A stretch of 24,706 bases of DNA from an uncultured Eubacteriales bacterium (lineage in GTDB: Bacteria > Bacillota > Clostridia > Peptostreptococcales > Anaerovoracaceae): contig CAJLHL010000026.1 of NCBI GenBank assembly GCA_905206455.1, positions 1 through 24,706 of the forward strand. Reading direction: 5' to 3'. Position numbers and translations under genes: made by a program. The notes under the pieces are model-generated. The model saw only the letters and a list, made by a program, of their open reading frames with translations. It was not told the DNA's origin and did not search any database. Positions 8,335 through 16,672 of the stretch are shown here, piece after piece; positions within the stretch are counted from its first letter, which is position 1; the number at the start of each line of letters is the position of its first letter.

Positions 8335-8367
8335 TAATAATATACAACTGAAAAAGGAGGTAACCAT

Positions 8368-8895
8368 ATGAGAGTTAACATTACCTGCAAGGGATTTACG
8401 GCAAATGAAAAGCAGACCGCTTTAATCGAAAAGAAATTCCAGAAACTGGAAAAATTTTTCTCTGACGATATTGTCGTAAATGTAACTATGGGTTACAAGA
8501 AAAAGAGACAGATGATGGAAGCGATGATCACGCTCAAGGGCGTTATGTTCCGCGCAGAATATACGGATAATGACATGAATGTCTGCCTGGATAAGGTGGT
8601 GGACCGTCTGTCTTCGCAGATTACCAGACATAAAAAGAAGATTCAGAAGAATTATAAGCAGAACAGAGAGATTCTCTTCGACGCCGTTCCGGAGACGGAG
8701 GAGGAGGAAATCGCGATGACTCCTGTGAAGTCCAAGTCTTTCGATTTATCGCCGATGGACGCGGATGAAGCGATTCTTCAGATGGAGCTTCTCAATCACA
8801 GTTTTTTCGTATTTATGAATTCTGCAACGAACCGGGTGGCGGTTGTATATAAACGCCAGGACGAGGCGTACGGAATCCTCGAACCGAGATATTAA
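8368..8895 (+). CDS. hpf: Long-form ribosome hibernation promoting factor
   Basis: 175 residues, the usual size of long HPF. An N-terminal RaiA/HPF domain (about 1-100, beginning MRVNITCKGFTANEKQ) sits in the decoding region of the 30S subunit. A basic and acidic linker leads to a C-terminal dimerisation domain (about 119-175; KSFDLSPMDADEAILQMELL, then FFVFMNSATNRVAVVYKR). The second domain drives formation of inactive 100S ribosome dimers in stationary phase. Excellent ribosome binding site AAGGAGG (8354-8360), 7 nt before ATG. Single-gene unit with its own sigma-H-like promoter and a terminator at 9018-9048. Also known as raiA or yvyD. Confidence 0.95.
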   Translation: MRVNITCKGFTANEKQTALIEKKFQKLEKFFSDDIVVNVTMGYKKKRQMMEAMITLKGVMFRAEYTDNDMNVCLDKVVDRLSSQITRHKKKIQKNYKQNREILFDAVPETEEEEIAMTPVKSKSFDLSPMDADEAILQMELLNHSFFVFMNSATNRVAVVYKRQDEAYGILEPRY

Positions 8896-8980
8896 ACGGA
8901 ACGGACAGAGAATCTCGGCAGGTCTATCTTCTGATAAAATCAGCGGAGGTAAACCTCGAATACAGAACAGATATCCTTTC

Positions 8981-9010
8981 AGATGCCGCGGTTTTCAAGA
9001 GACGGCATCT
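8981..9010 (+). other. Hairpin in the hpf 3' untranslated region
   Basis: AGATGCCG (8981-8988) pairs with CGGCATCT (9003-9010) around a 14-nt loop. No T-run follows, so it is not itself a terminator. It lies in the hpf 3' region just before the real terminator and may protect the mRNA end. Confidence 0.45.
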
Positions 9011-9017
9011 TCGGACA

Positions 9018-9048
9018 ACAGGGCGTCGCGAAGACGCCCTGTTTTTTT
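9018..9048 (+). terminator. hpf terminator
   Basis: Perfect 10-bp stem ACAGGGCGTC (9018-9027) and GACGCCCTGT (9033-9042) with a 5-nt loop, followed by TTTTTT. Confidence 0.93.
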
Positions 9049-9174
9049 GTGATGAGAGGCCGCTGCGCAGTATCCGGCATTTGCATGAGAGAAAAAATCC
9101 GTTCACAATGGAATCGAGACAGTTACTTTTATGTTTTTTTACGCATTAATATGTAATTTCTTGTGCGGTACGTA

Positions 9175-9203
9175 TTGAAAAGAGAGCGTAAAATTCTTAT
9201 AAT
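9175..9203 (+). promoter_or_regulatory. Sigma-A promoter of the cdaA operon
   Basis: TTGAAA (9175-9180), 17-bp spacer, consensus TATAAT (9198-9203). The predicted start near 9210 leaves a leader of about 52 nt. An inverted repeat TGTAGA (9203-9208) / TCTACA (9219-9224) straddles the start site and could bind a regulator. Confidence 0.85.
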
Positions 9204-9226
9204 GTAGAGAATAGTATATCTACAGC

Positions 9227-9255
9227 GGAGCGCGGCAGCGCTCCTTTTTCAGGAG
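9227..9255 (+). promoter_or_regulatory. Leader hairpin of cdaA: terminator-like stem overlapping an RBS-sequestering stem
   Basis: GGAGCGC (9227-9233), GGCA loop, GCGCTCC (9238-9244), then TTTTT (9245-9249). This is a perfect terminator shape lying between promoter and start codon. The CTCCT at 9241-9245 can instead pair with the ribosome binding site AGGAG (9251-9255) across a 5-nt loop. The two folds share CTCC and exclude each other. The sequence shows the pairings; a switch is inference. Confidence 0.55.
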
Positions 9256-9261
9256 ATCAAT

Positions 9262-10113
9262 GTGATTGAGAATTTTATCGATACGGCGCTGAGTGTGATA
9301 TCGGGTGTCCGCATTTTGGATATCGTCGATATTGCCATCGTAGCCTTTGCAATATACAAGACGATGCAGTTTATCAGCCAGACCCGGGCCAGGCAGTTGG
9401 TGAAGGGGCTGTTGTTTCTCATCGTTATCATGCTTTTATCCAGTATTTTTAAGCTGTACACCGTGCACTTTATCCTTTACAACGGTCTGAATTACGGACT
9501 GATGGCTATCGTCATCATTTTTTATCCCGAACTGCGCAGAGCCTTGGAATATCTCGGACGAGGAAAGCTCTTTTCCAAGCTTTTTATCAGCGGAGACAAG
9601 GATAAGAACGAGGTGAAAGGCATGATTTCGCAGATCTGTTCTGCGGTGGACTATTTTTCTTCCAATAAGGTGGGTGCGCTGATCGTCATAGAACGGGAGA
9701 TCGCTCTGGGAGATATCGCCGGTACCGGCACTGTGGTGGACGCAGATGTCAGCGCCGCTCTTTTGGAAACGATTTTTTATGAAGGTTCCGCTCTCCACGA
9801 CGGTGCGGTAATCGTTCGGGCGGACCGTGTCTATGCGGCGGGCTGCGTGCTTCCGCTGACGCAGAGTAAAAACTTGGAAAAGACTCTGGGAACGCGTCAT
9901 CGCGCGGGAATCGGCATTACGGAAGTATCCGACGCTCTGGTAATTATCGTGTCGGAGGAGACGGGAATTATCTCTTCAGCCTCAGAAGGAAAGCTGTCGA
10001 GATTTCTCGACGTGCGGTCTGTGGAAAAACTGCTGTACAGCGCGTATCTTTCCGGGCTTGACGCGGAAGAATCTTCCGGCGCGTTCCTCAATCTGTTCAG
10101 GAGGAAAAAATGA
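9262..10113 (+). CDS. cdaA: Diadenylate cyclase CdaA (c-di-AMP synthase)
   Basis: 283 residues; the membrane-bound enzyme that joins two ATP into cyclic di-AMP, an essential signal for potassium and osmotic balance and cell-wall integrity. Three N-terminal membrane segments (about 19-33, 47-64, 70-88) are followed by the DAC domain. Its signature residues are present: DGA at 180-182 (LHDGAVIV) and RHR at 212-214 (GTRHRAG). The start is GTG 9262, preceded by AGGAG (9251-9255); the ATG two bases earlier is out of frame. It overlaps cdaR by 4 bp (ATGA), so translation is probably coupled. First gene of the cdaA-cdaR-glmM unit conserved in Firmicutes. Also called dacA or ybbP. Confidence 0.96.
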   Translation: MIENFIDTALSVISGVRILDIVDIAIVAFAIYKTMQFISQTRARQLVKGLLFLIVIMLLSSIFKLYTVHFILYNGLNYGLMAIVIIFYPELRRALEYLGRGKLFSKLFISGDKDKNEVKGMISQICSAVDYFSSNKVGALIVIEREIALGDIAGTGTVVDADVSAALLETIFYEGSALHDGAVIVRADRVYAAGCVLPLTQSKNLEKTLGTRHRAGIGITEVSDALVIIVSEETGIISSASEGKLSRFLDVRSVEKLLYSAYLSGLDAEESSGAFLNLFRRKK

Positions 10114-11387
10114 TGAAAAGCAACACCGATCCGCTTCTTCCTGAAAACAGAGAAGAGGATAGAACGAAACGGAAATCTCAAAAAGATAAGAAAAAATATA
10201 TTACGATGATTTTTTCTGTGATTATCGCTGTCGGTCTGTGGATTTTCGTCATCGGAAACGAAAATCCCACAATCAAAATGACTTATTCCAATATTCCTAT
10301 CGAGTATCTCAACGAAGATTCTCTGGAGGAAGACGGTCTCGTGGTAGCCGCGTCGCAGGCGCCGGCGGTGGTGAAAGTCACGCTTCAGGGAAAACGGGCG
10401 GATCTGCTGGATCTGGATTCCGACGATGTGGCGGCTACCGTCGACGTATCGGAATATACAAAAGGAGATCATTACGCTTCTGTGGAGGTGCATGCGCCGA
10501 ATAATGTCAAGGTGGTCAGTACGAGGCCTTCGCAGATTAAGATTACCGTGGAATCTCTCGTATCCAGTGAAAAGCCCGTGAGTGTTCTCTTTAACGGAGA
10601 GAGTCCGGCCAACAAGGAACCTGTATTTCTGGGAGTGGAGCCGGAGCACATCACCATCACAGGAGCCTCTTCCGCCGTGAAGTCAGTCAAGAACCTTCAG
10701 GCTGTCATCGATGTTTCCGACGTCACCAGCCGGAAAAAATCCATGAATGTACAGCTGAAGCCGGTGGATAAATTGGGCAATGAGGTAAAAGGCATCTCTC
10801 TGTCGGCAGAAAAAGCCGATGTGACTGTCCAGATGTACTCTACCAAATCTGTGCCTCTGAACGTACAGACGACAGGTACGGCGGACGCAGAATACAGCGT
10901 CTCGGTGGATGCGCCGGAGTCTGTCCAGATTTCCTGTCCTGACAGTCTGATCGACAGCGTATCGGAGATAACGACGAAGCCGGTGGATATTTCCGGTGTT
11001 ACAGAGCTGACGGAGGTTTCTCTGATTCCGATTCTTCCGGACGGTGTGAGACTCGCCTCAAATCAGGAGAAGATCGCGGCGGCGATAAAGGTGCAGAAAC
11101 GGCCGACGAAGACGATAAAAGTCGATGTGGGCGATATTCTTCTGGACGGTCTTACGGAAGGGAAAAATGTCGAATTTGAAGATGAAACCGTTACCCTTAC
11201 GATTTATGCGGACGAGGATCTTGCCGATGTAGAAGCGTCGCAGTTTGTGCTGCATCTCGACTGCGGTACGCTGAAAGAGAACGAATTTACCGAAGCAGAG
11301 CTGACGGTGGATATCGATGAGTCTCTGCAGGATCTCAATATCACAGCCGGTATTCCGGCGGTGAGTGCGAAGCTTATCGTAGAATAG
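10110..11387 (+). CDS. cdaR: CdaR, YbbR-domain regulator of CdaA
   Basis: 425 residues. A basic cytoplasmic N-terminus and one membrane anchor (about 31-48, ITMIFSVIIAVGLWIFVI) are followed by a long extracellular part with tandem YbbR repeats. Each repeat is beta-rich with Pxxv-v and ITV-type strand ends, e.g. 'PSQIKITVESL' and 'SAEKADVTVQM'. In Bacillus, Listeria and relatives CdaR binds CdaA and modulates its activity. It starts inside the cdaA stop codon, with AGGAGG about 6 nt upstream, and is followed by glmM after 39 bp. No signal-peptidase site is evident, consistent with an anchored protein. Confidence 0.93.
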   Translation: MMKSNTDPLLPENREEDRTKRKSQKDKKKYITMIFSVIIAVGLWIFVIGNENPTIKMTYSNIPIEYLNEDSLEEDGLVVAASQAPAVVKVTLQGKRADLLDLDSDDVAATVDVSEYTKGDHYASVEVHAPNNVKVVSTRPSQIKITVESLVSSEKPVSVLFNGESPANKEPVFLGVEPEHITITGASSAVKSVKNLQAVIDVSDVTSRKKSMNVQLKPVDKLGNEVKGISLSAEKADVTVQMYSTKSVPLNVQTTGTADAEYSVSVDAPESVQISCPDSLIDSVSEITTKPVDISGVTELTEVSLIPILPDGVRLASNQEKIAAAIKVQKRPTKTIKVDVGDILLDGLTEGKNVEFEDETVTLTIYADEDLADVEASQFVLHLDCGTLKENEFTEAELTVDIDESLQDLNITAGIPAVSAKLIVE

Positions 11388-11426
11388 ACATCGAGGATGT
11401 TTTAGATACTGGAGGATAATATTAAG

Positions 11427-12779
11427 ATGGCAAGATTATTTGGAACAGACGGCGTGAGAGGTGTGGCAAATACGGAACTGACACCGGAGCTCGCCATGGC
11501 TCTGGGAAAGGCGGGAGCCTGTGTGCTGGCTGAATCGAAGAAAAGACCGCTGATTCTCATAGCGAAGGATACGCGGATTTCCGGAGATATGCTGGAAGAT
11601 GCTCTGACGGCCGGGATTTTGTCCACGGGGGGAGATGTGATCAAGGCCGGAGTACTTCCCACACCCGGGGTGGCGTATCTCGTGAGAGAGCTTCATGCGG
11701 ACGCCGGCGTCGTGATCTCCGCGTCGCACAACCCCTACGAATACAACGGGATAAAGTTTTTTAACTCCGAAGGGTTTAAGCTCGATGATGCTATTGAAGA
11801 TGAAATAGAGGCGATCGCCACCGGAAGAAAAGAAATACCGGAACATTGTTTATCCGGAGCAGAACTGGGCCGGATCGTGATGACCGGGAAACCTGCAGCA
11901 GAGTTATACGAGGAATTCGTGCGTTCTACCGCCGGAGTCCGTCTCGACGGTATGAAAATCGTCATCGACTGCGCCAACGGCGCGGCGTCCGCTCTCGCGA
12001 AAAATGTCTTTTCCGGTCTCGGCGCGGATGTGACGGTCATCTGCAGCGATCCGGACGGGATTAACATCAATGACGGCTGCGGCTCCACTCATCCGGAGAA
12101 ACTGTGTGAACGGGTGCGTCAGGAGAAGGCGGATCTGGGTCTGGCTTTCGACGGGGACGCGGATCGTCTCATCGCGGTAGATGAGACGGGGACGCCGGTG
12201 GACGGAGATCGGGTAATCAGTATCTGCGCGAAACTTCTCAAGGAAGAGGGCTGTTTGAAAAATGATACGGTCACCGTGACAGTTATGAGCAATCTCGGAT
12301 TTCATAAGCGGGCGGAAGAGCTGGGGATAAAAGTGGACGTCACCGCAGTCGGAGACCGATATGTTCTGGAGAGCATGCGAAAGACGGGCTGTGTCATCGG
12401 CGGAGAACAGTCGGGTCATATCATTTTCCTTCAGCATTCCACTACGGGAGACGGTATGATCGCGGCTCTTCAGCTTCTTCGCGCCTGTGTAAGTTCCGGC
12501 AGGACGCTGTCCGCTCTGGCGGGAGAAATGACCATCTATCCACAGGTGCTCATCAATGCAAAAGTGAAGACGGAGAATAAGCGGCGTTATCTGGAGGACG
12601 AGGCCGTTCGAAGCGCAATTGAAGCCGCAGAGAAAAAGATGGCGGGAGACGGCAGAGTTCTCATCCGTCCGTCGGGTACGGAACCGCTGGTCCGCGTAAT
12701 GCTGGAAGGCAGCGATACAGAAAAGATCCGTCAGCTGGCAGAAGAAATCGCAGCGCTTATCGAAGCGCGTTTGTCGTAA
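11427..12779 (+). CDS. glmM: Phosphoglucosamine mutase
   Basis: 450 residues, full length. It interconverts glucosamine-6-phosphate and glucosamine-1-phosphate on the way to UDP-GlcNAc and peptidoglycan. Seen: N-terminal LFGTDGVRG; catalytic phosphoserine Ser100 in ISASHNPYEYNG; metal loop DGDADR (242-247); sugar loop GGEQSGH (325-331); phosphate loop RPSGTEP (414-420). The GTDGVRG and GGEQSGH forms mark GlmM and not phosphoglucomutase. GGAGG lies 10 nt before ATG. GlmM is known to bind and inhibit CdaA in several Firmicutes. glmS does not follow, and no glmS ribozyme-like region is seen. Confidence 0.96.
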   Translation: MARLFGTDGVRGVANTELTPELAMALGKAGACVLAESKKRPLILIAKDTRISGDMLEDALTAGILSTGGDVIKAGVLPTPGVAYLVRELHADAGVVISASHNPYEYNGIKFFNSEGFKLDDAIEDEIEAIATGRKEIPEHCLSGAELGRIVMTGKPAAELYEEFVRSTAGVRLDGMKIVIDCANGAASALAKNVFSGLGADVTVICSDPDGININDGCGSTHPEKLCERVRQEKADLGLAFDGDADRLIAVDETGTPVDGDRVISICAKLLKEEGCLKNDTVTVTVMSNLGFHKRAEELGIKVDVTAVGDRYVLESMRKTGCVIGGEQSGHIIFLQHSTTGDGMIAALQLLRACVSSGRTLSALAGEMTIYPQVLINAKVKTENKRRYLEDEAVRSAIEAAEKKMAGDGRVLIRPSGTEPLVRVMLEGSDTEKIRQLAEEIAALIEARLS

Positions 12780-12795
12780 AATACAGGATACAATT

Positions 12796-13464
12796 ATGGT
12801 TAATATTGGAAATGACTGGGACCGGATTCTCGAAGGTGAGTTTGAAAAGGAATATTATTTAAAATTAAGAGAATTTTTAAAAAAAGAATATGCATCGAGA
12901 GTCATTTATCCCTCGATGTATGATATATTTAATGCATTGAAGACGACGCCGTATGAAAATGTAAAAGTAGTCATTCTGGGACAGGATCCATACCATGGAC
13001 CGGGACAGGCGCACGGTATGTGTTTTTCCGTCAGGGAGGGAATCGCACCGCCTCCGTCGCTTCGGAATATTTTTAAAGAATTGGCAGAGGATATGAACTG
13101 CACCATCCCGCCTCACGGCTGTCTGACCCAGTGGGCGGATCAGGGGGTTCTTCTTCTGAACACGGTGCTCACCGTACGGGAGGCGCAGGCGAATTCTCAC
13201 AAAGGAAAAGGCTGGGAAATCTTTACCGATACGGTGATCCGTCATCTCAATCAGAGAGAAAAGCCGATGGTATTTTTGCTTTGGGGAGGAAACGCAAAGG
13301 CGAAAGCTTCGCTTATCACCAATCCGGCGCATCTCGTCCTGACTGCAGCTCATCCCAGTCCGCTGTCCGCATACAATGGCTTTTTCGGATGCGGTCATTT
13401 TTCGAGAGCAAATGAATTTCTCCTGGAAAACGGGATGAAACCGATCAGATGGCAGATTACATAA
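12796..13464 (+). CDS. ung: Uracil-DNA glycosylase, family 1
   Basis: 222 residues, typical of Ung. It removes uracil from DNA in base excision repair. The water-activating loop GQDPYH (62-67, Asp64), the LLLNTVLTV uracil pocket (about 119-127) and the HPSPLS minor-groove loop (186-191) are all intact. It starts 16 bp after glmM with a weak AGGA ribosome binding site, so it is likely read from the cdaA operon transcript. No promoter or terminator is visible between glmM and ung. Confidence 0.96.
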   Translation: MVNIGNDWDRILEGEFEKEYYLKLREFLKKEYASRVIYPSMYDIFNALKTTPYENVKVVILGQDPYHGPGQAHGMCFSVREGIAPPPSLRNIFKELAEDMNCTIPPHGCLTQWADQGVLLLNTVLTVREAQANSHKGKGWEIFTDTVIRHLNQREKPMVFLLWGGNAKAKASLITNPAHLVLTAAHPSPLSAYNGFFGCGHFSRANEFLLENGMKPIRWQIT

Positions 13465-13521
13465 TTTATTTACGGGGTATGATAAAAACAAGGATCAGGG
13501 ATTCAGTCAAAGGAGAAAAAA

Positions 13522-14541
13522 ATGGCATTTACATCAGAAGTTGGAATCGATCTGGGTACAGCGAATGTACTGATTTATATACAGGGAAAAGGGATTGTAC
13601 TCAACGAGCCATCCGTAGTGGCTCTTAATCAGGATACGAATGAAATTCTCGCGGTGGGTGAGGAAGCTCGTCTCATGCTGGGAAGAACGCCGAGTAATAT
13701 CATCGCGGTAAGACCGCTGAAGGACGGCGTTATTTCGGATTATGACATCACGGAACGGATGCTGAAATATTTTATCCGCAAGACCTGTGGTTCGGGAAGG
13801 TTTTTTAAGCCGAGAATTATGGTCTGTGTTCCGAGTGGCGTAACCGAAGTGGAAAAACGTGCGGTCAGCGAAGCGGCTGAGATGGCGGGAGGCAAGGAAG
13901 TCTATCTCATGGAGGAACCGATTGCCGCGGCAATCGGCGCCGGACTGGATATTACGAGACCTGACGGAGTGATGGTCATCGATATCGGCGGCGGTACTAC
14001 GGATATCGCCGTGATCTCTCTGGGCGGCATCGTAGCGAATGCGTCGGTAAAGATCGCCGGCGATAAATTCGACGATGCGATCATCAAATATATGAGAAGA
14101 GAGCATAAGATTTTTATCGGAGAACGTACGGCGGAAGCGCTGAAAATGAATATCGGCACGGCCTTTCCGCGAGAGGAATCCGTGACGATGGAATGCAGAG
14201 GGCGGGATATGGTTACCGGACTTCCGGTATCCGTTACAGTCACTTCTGAAGAGATGTATGACGCGCTCAATGAACCTCTCACCGTTATCTGCGAGGCGGT
14301 ACACTCTGTATTGGAGAGAACGCCGCCTGAGGTGGCCGCTGACATCAGTAATTCCGGTATCATGATCACCGGCGGCGGTGCGCTGATGTATGGCATCGAT
14401 AAGAGAATCGAGGATAAGACGAAGATTCCGGTAAGCATTGCGGAGGAGCCGAAGCACTGCGTTGCAGTGGGTACGGGAATGGCCCTCTCCCACATGAGCG
14501 CTATCTCATCGAAGCGCATGGATAATAAAATGATGGAGTAG
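13522..14541 (+). CDS. mbl: MreB-family actin-like cell-shape protein, Mbl type
   Basis: 339 residues. Bacterial actin that forms membrane-associated filaments guiding lateral wall synthesis. ATPase signature pieces: phosphate-1 GIDLGTANVLIY, phosphate-2 VIDIGGGTTDIAV, and adenosine motif ITGGGALMYGID. Blocks such as KGIVLNEPSVVA, VGEEARLMLGRTP, IAVRPLKDGVI and ERTPPEVAADI are characteristic of the MreB/Mbl/MreBH group. The sequence seems nearest Mbl, but separating Mbl from MreB or MreBH needs a tree. No mreC or mreD follows, which agrees with a second, stand-alone paralogue. AAAGGAG lies 7 nt before ATG. Last gene before the terminator at 14556. Confidence 0.92.
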   Translation: MAFTSEVGIDLGTANVLIYIQGKGIVLNEPSVVALNQDTNEILAVGEEARLMLGRTPSNIIAVRPLKDGVISDYDITERMLKYFIRKTCGSGRFFKPRIMVCVPSGVTEVEKRAVSEAAEMAGGKEVYLMEEPIAAAIGAGLDITRPDGVMVIDIGGGTTDIAVISLGGIVANASVKIAGDKFDDAIIKYMRREHKIFIGERTAEALKMNIGTAFPREESVTMECRGRDMVTGLPVSVTVTSEEMYDALNEPLTVICEAVHSVLERTPPEVAADISNSGIMITGGGALMYGIDKRIEDKTKIPVSIAEEPKHCVAVGTGMALSHMSAISSKRMDNKMME

Positions 14542-14555
14542 GATGACAGATCCGG

Positions 14556-14588
14556 GGGCTGCCGTAAGGAAGAGGCAGCCCTTTTTTT
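14556..14588 (+). terminator. Terminator after mbl, end of the cdaA operon
   Basis: Perfect 8-bp stem GGGCTGCC (14556-14563) and GGCAGCCC (14574-14581) with a 10-nt loop, followed by seven T. Confidence 0.92.
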
Positions 14589-14623
14589 CTGTAAATGAGT
14601 GTGAAATCTGGAAAGGAGATCCA

Positions 14624-15442
14624 GTGTATAAACTGATTGTAAGTGATATCGACGCGACGCTGATCAACAGTAAATTTCTGATTCCGGACTATAATCTGGA
14701 GATGATCCGGCGCGTCAGAGAGGCGGGAATCCAATTTATGCTCTGTACCGGCAGACTTTTCGGTTCCGCCCGCCCTTATGCGAAATTTCTCGATCTGGAT
14801 ACGCCGCTGATCACCTCCAATGGAGCGGTTACCATGGAATGGCGGGAGCGGAGAGATTTATTCGGTACGCCGATGGATCCGGATACCTGTGCGGAGGTAT
14901 TTCGAATACTGGATGAAATGGAGATGTATTATCATTTCTATTCTAAGGATACATTTTATTCGAGAAAGCCGCCTCAGGAGATCACAGGATTTCGTATCAT
15001 GAATGAAAAACTTCCGGAAGACGAGCGCTTTCCGATGCTTCAGACGGATGATCCCGCAGCCGACGCGGTACGGGATCCGGTATATAAGATCAGTGTGCGT
15101 TTTTCCGATCCGAAGGACGGTCAGCGATTTCTGGAGAGGTTCGAGAGCCGGACAGACATCGCGATTACCAGTTCCTTCAGCGATAATTATGAAATTTCCG
15201 CGCCGGGGGTGGATAAAGGAGCGGCTGTGGCCAGATATGCGATGATGAGAGGGATTCGCCCGGAGGAGATCATCAGTTTCGGAGATAATAAAAATGATAT
15301 CGGTATGATCCGTTATGCCGGCGTTGGCGTGGCTGTGGCAAACGCGGTAGAAGAATTGAAGAGCGCGGCCGACTATGTTACGGATACGAATGAAAACAGC
15401 GGCGTCGGAAAAGCGCTGGCTAAGATCGTGTTTGGGGAATAA
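14624..15442 (+). CDS. HAD-superfamily Cof-type phosphatase
   Basis: 272 residues from GTG 14624. This start is chosen because AAGGAG (14613-14618) lies 5 nt upstream and the protein then opens with the usual 'YKLIVSDIDATL'. An upstream in-frame ATG at 14543 would place a perfect terminator inside the gene and is rejected. HAD motif I is DIDAT (Asp8 and Asp10 as nucleophile and acid/base; the family more often has DxDGT). Motif II is MLCTGR. The C-terminal motifs are VDKGAAV and ISFGDNKNDIGMI. The large cap between them is the Cof type (IIB), which usually acts on sugar phosphates or cofactors; the substrate cannot be read from sequence. The methyltransferase gene follows after 14 bp. Confidence 0.88.
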   Translation: MYKLIVSDIDATLINSKFLIPDYNLEMIRRVREAGIQFMLCTGRLFGSARPYAKFLDLDTPLITSNGAVTMEWRERRDLFGTPMDPDTCAEVFRILDEMEMYYHFYSKDTFYSRKPPQEITGFRIMNEKLPEDERFPMLQTDDPAADAVRDPVYKISVRFSDPKDGQRFLERFESRTDIAITSSFSDNYEISAPGVDKGAAVARYAMMRGIRPEEIISFGDNKNDIGMIRYAGVGVAVANAVEELKSAADYVTDTNENSGVGKALAKIVFGE

Positions 15443-15456
15443 TCAGGAGGAAAAAT

Positions 15457-16599
15457 TTGTCCAGGATAGAACTGATCGCTACGGCGACTTTTGGATTGGA
15501 GGCTGTCGTACGGCGTGAGATAGAGAATCTGGGGTATAAGATTCTCAAGTCGGAAGACGCTAAGATTACTTATCTCGCCGACGAGCGGGGGATTGTGCGC
15601 TCGAATCTTTTTCTGCGCTGCGCAGACCGGATACTTGTCAAAATGGGAGAATTCGAAGCAAAAACATCGGAAGATCTCTTTCAGCAGACGCGGGCGCTCC
15701 CCTGGGAGGAATGGATTCCGCCTGACGGAAAATTTACGGTGAACTGCACCACCGTAAAATCTGTGCTGCGAAGCGAACCCGCCTGCCAGAAGACGGTAAA
15801 AAAAGCGATCGTAGAGCATCTCGGTGAAATCTATATGATGGATACTTTTCCGGAGACAGGCGCGGAGTACACGGTAAAGGTGACGATACTCCGGGACCGG
15901 GCCACGCTGACCATAGATACCAGCGGCGCCGGTCTGCACAAGCGGGGCTACCGGGTGCAGAACGTGGCGGCGCCGATCAAAGAGACGCTGGCGGCGGCCA
16001 TGGTTCAGCTCAGCTTCTGGAATGCAGACCGTCTCCTCATCGATCCTTTCTGCGGATCGGGAACCGTGGCTATCGAGGCGGCTATGCTTCTGCGGAATAT
16101 CGCTCCGGGGCTGGGGCGGGAGTTTGTCTCCCAAAACTGGGAGTGCATATCTCAGGAAGTGTGGAAAGAGGAGCGGACACGGGCTTACGGTATTATTGAC
16201 TACGAAAAAGAAATCCGCATTCAGGCCTCGGATATCAGCAGAAAGGCGGTGGCCGCCGCGAGGGAAAACGCGGAAGAAGCCGGTGTGGATGACTGTATCG
16301 AATTTTCCGTACGTCCCTTTGAGCGTCTTTCCGTTCCGGAGGAATATGCTGTGATCATCTGCAATCCTCCTTACGGCGAGCGTATCGGGAATAAGGATGA
16401 GATGAGGCCGGTCTATCATCATCTCAAATCTCTTCTCGGGAGAGACGAGACACTTTCCGCCTATGTGATTACGGCGGACAAGGCCCTGGAAGAAGAATTG
16501 AAACCGAGAGAGCCGGATCGCCGGCGGAAACTGTATAACGGCAGAATTGAAGCGTGTTATTATCAATATTATGGGAAGCGGCCGCCGAAAGTAAAATAA
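15457..16599 (+). CDS. THUMP-domain class I SAM-dependent rRNA methyltransferase (RlmL N-terminal/YpsC type)
   Basis: 380 residues. An N-terminal ferredoxin-like plus THUMP RNA-binding region (about 1-155, from 'IELIATATFGLEAVVRREIE') is followed by a Rossmann methyltransferase domain. The domain has DPFCGSGTVAIEAAML (SAM site, about 194-209) and NPPYGERIG (catalytic NPPY, about 301-309). The NPPY motif marks amino-group methylation of a base. The matching half of E. coli RlmL makes N2-methylguanosine 2445 in 23S rRNA, and YpsC is the Gram-positive relative. The exact target here is inferred. TTG start at 15457 with AGGAGG 6 nt upstream; no ATG fits as well. Probably co-transcribed with the phosphatase gene. 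No terminator was seen after it. Confidence 0.9.
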   Translation: MSRIELIATATFGLEAVVRREIENLGYKILKSEDAKITYLADERGIVRSNLFLRCADRILVKMGEFEAKTSEDLFQQTRALPWEEWIPPDGKFTVNCTTVKSVLRSEPACQKTVKKAIVEHLGEIYMMDTFPETGAEYTVKVTILRDRATLTIDTSGAGLHKRGYRVQNVAAPIKETLAAAMVQLSFWNADRLLIDPFCGSGTVAIEAAMLLRNIAPGLGREFVSQNWECISQEVWKEERTRAYGIIDYEKEIRIQASDISRKAVAAARENAEEAGVDDCIEFSVRPFERLSVPEEYAVIICNPPYGERIGNKDEMRPVYHHLKSLLGRDETLSAYVITADKALEEELKPREPDRRRKLYNGRIEACYYQYYGKRPPKVK

Positions 16600-16672
16600 T
16601 TTTACAGAGGGATAGGGCGGGAGATACGGGCGTCCTCCGGTCTGTGATGAGATATTTTCGATGAAGTAGGAG

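Noticed and set aside
7988..8345. Firm call of chromosomal oriC
   Set aside because: No dnaA/dnaN neighbour, and GC skew cannot be judged from this window. Kept as a DnaA-box cluster only.
9053..9174. c-di-AMP (ydaO-type) riboswitch upstream of cdaA
   Set aside because: No ydaO-like conserved segments, and the region lies upstream of the predicted transcription start.
11388..11426. Regulatory RNA such as a glmS-type ribozyme before glmM
   Set aside because: Only 39 bp between cdaR and glmM, with nothing but a ribosome binding site.
14543..14623. Upstream ATG for the HAD phosphatase
   Set aside because: It would put an intrinsic terminator inside the coding region. GTG 14624 has a strong ribosome binding site and the family N-terminus.
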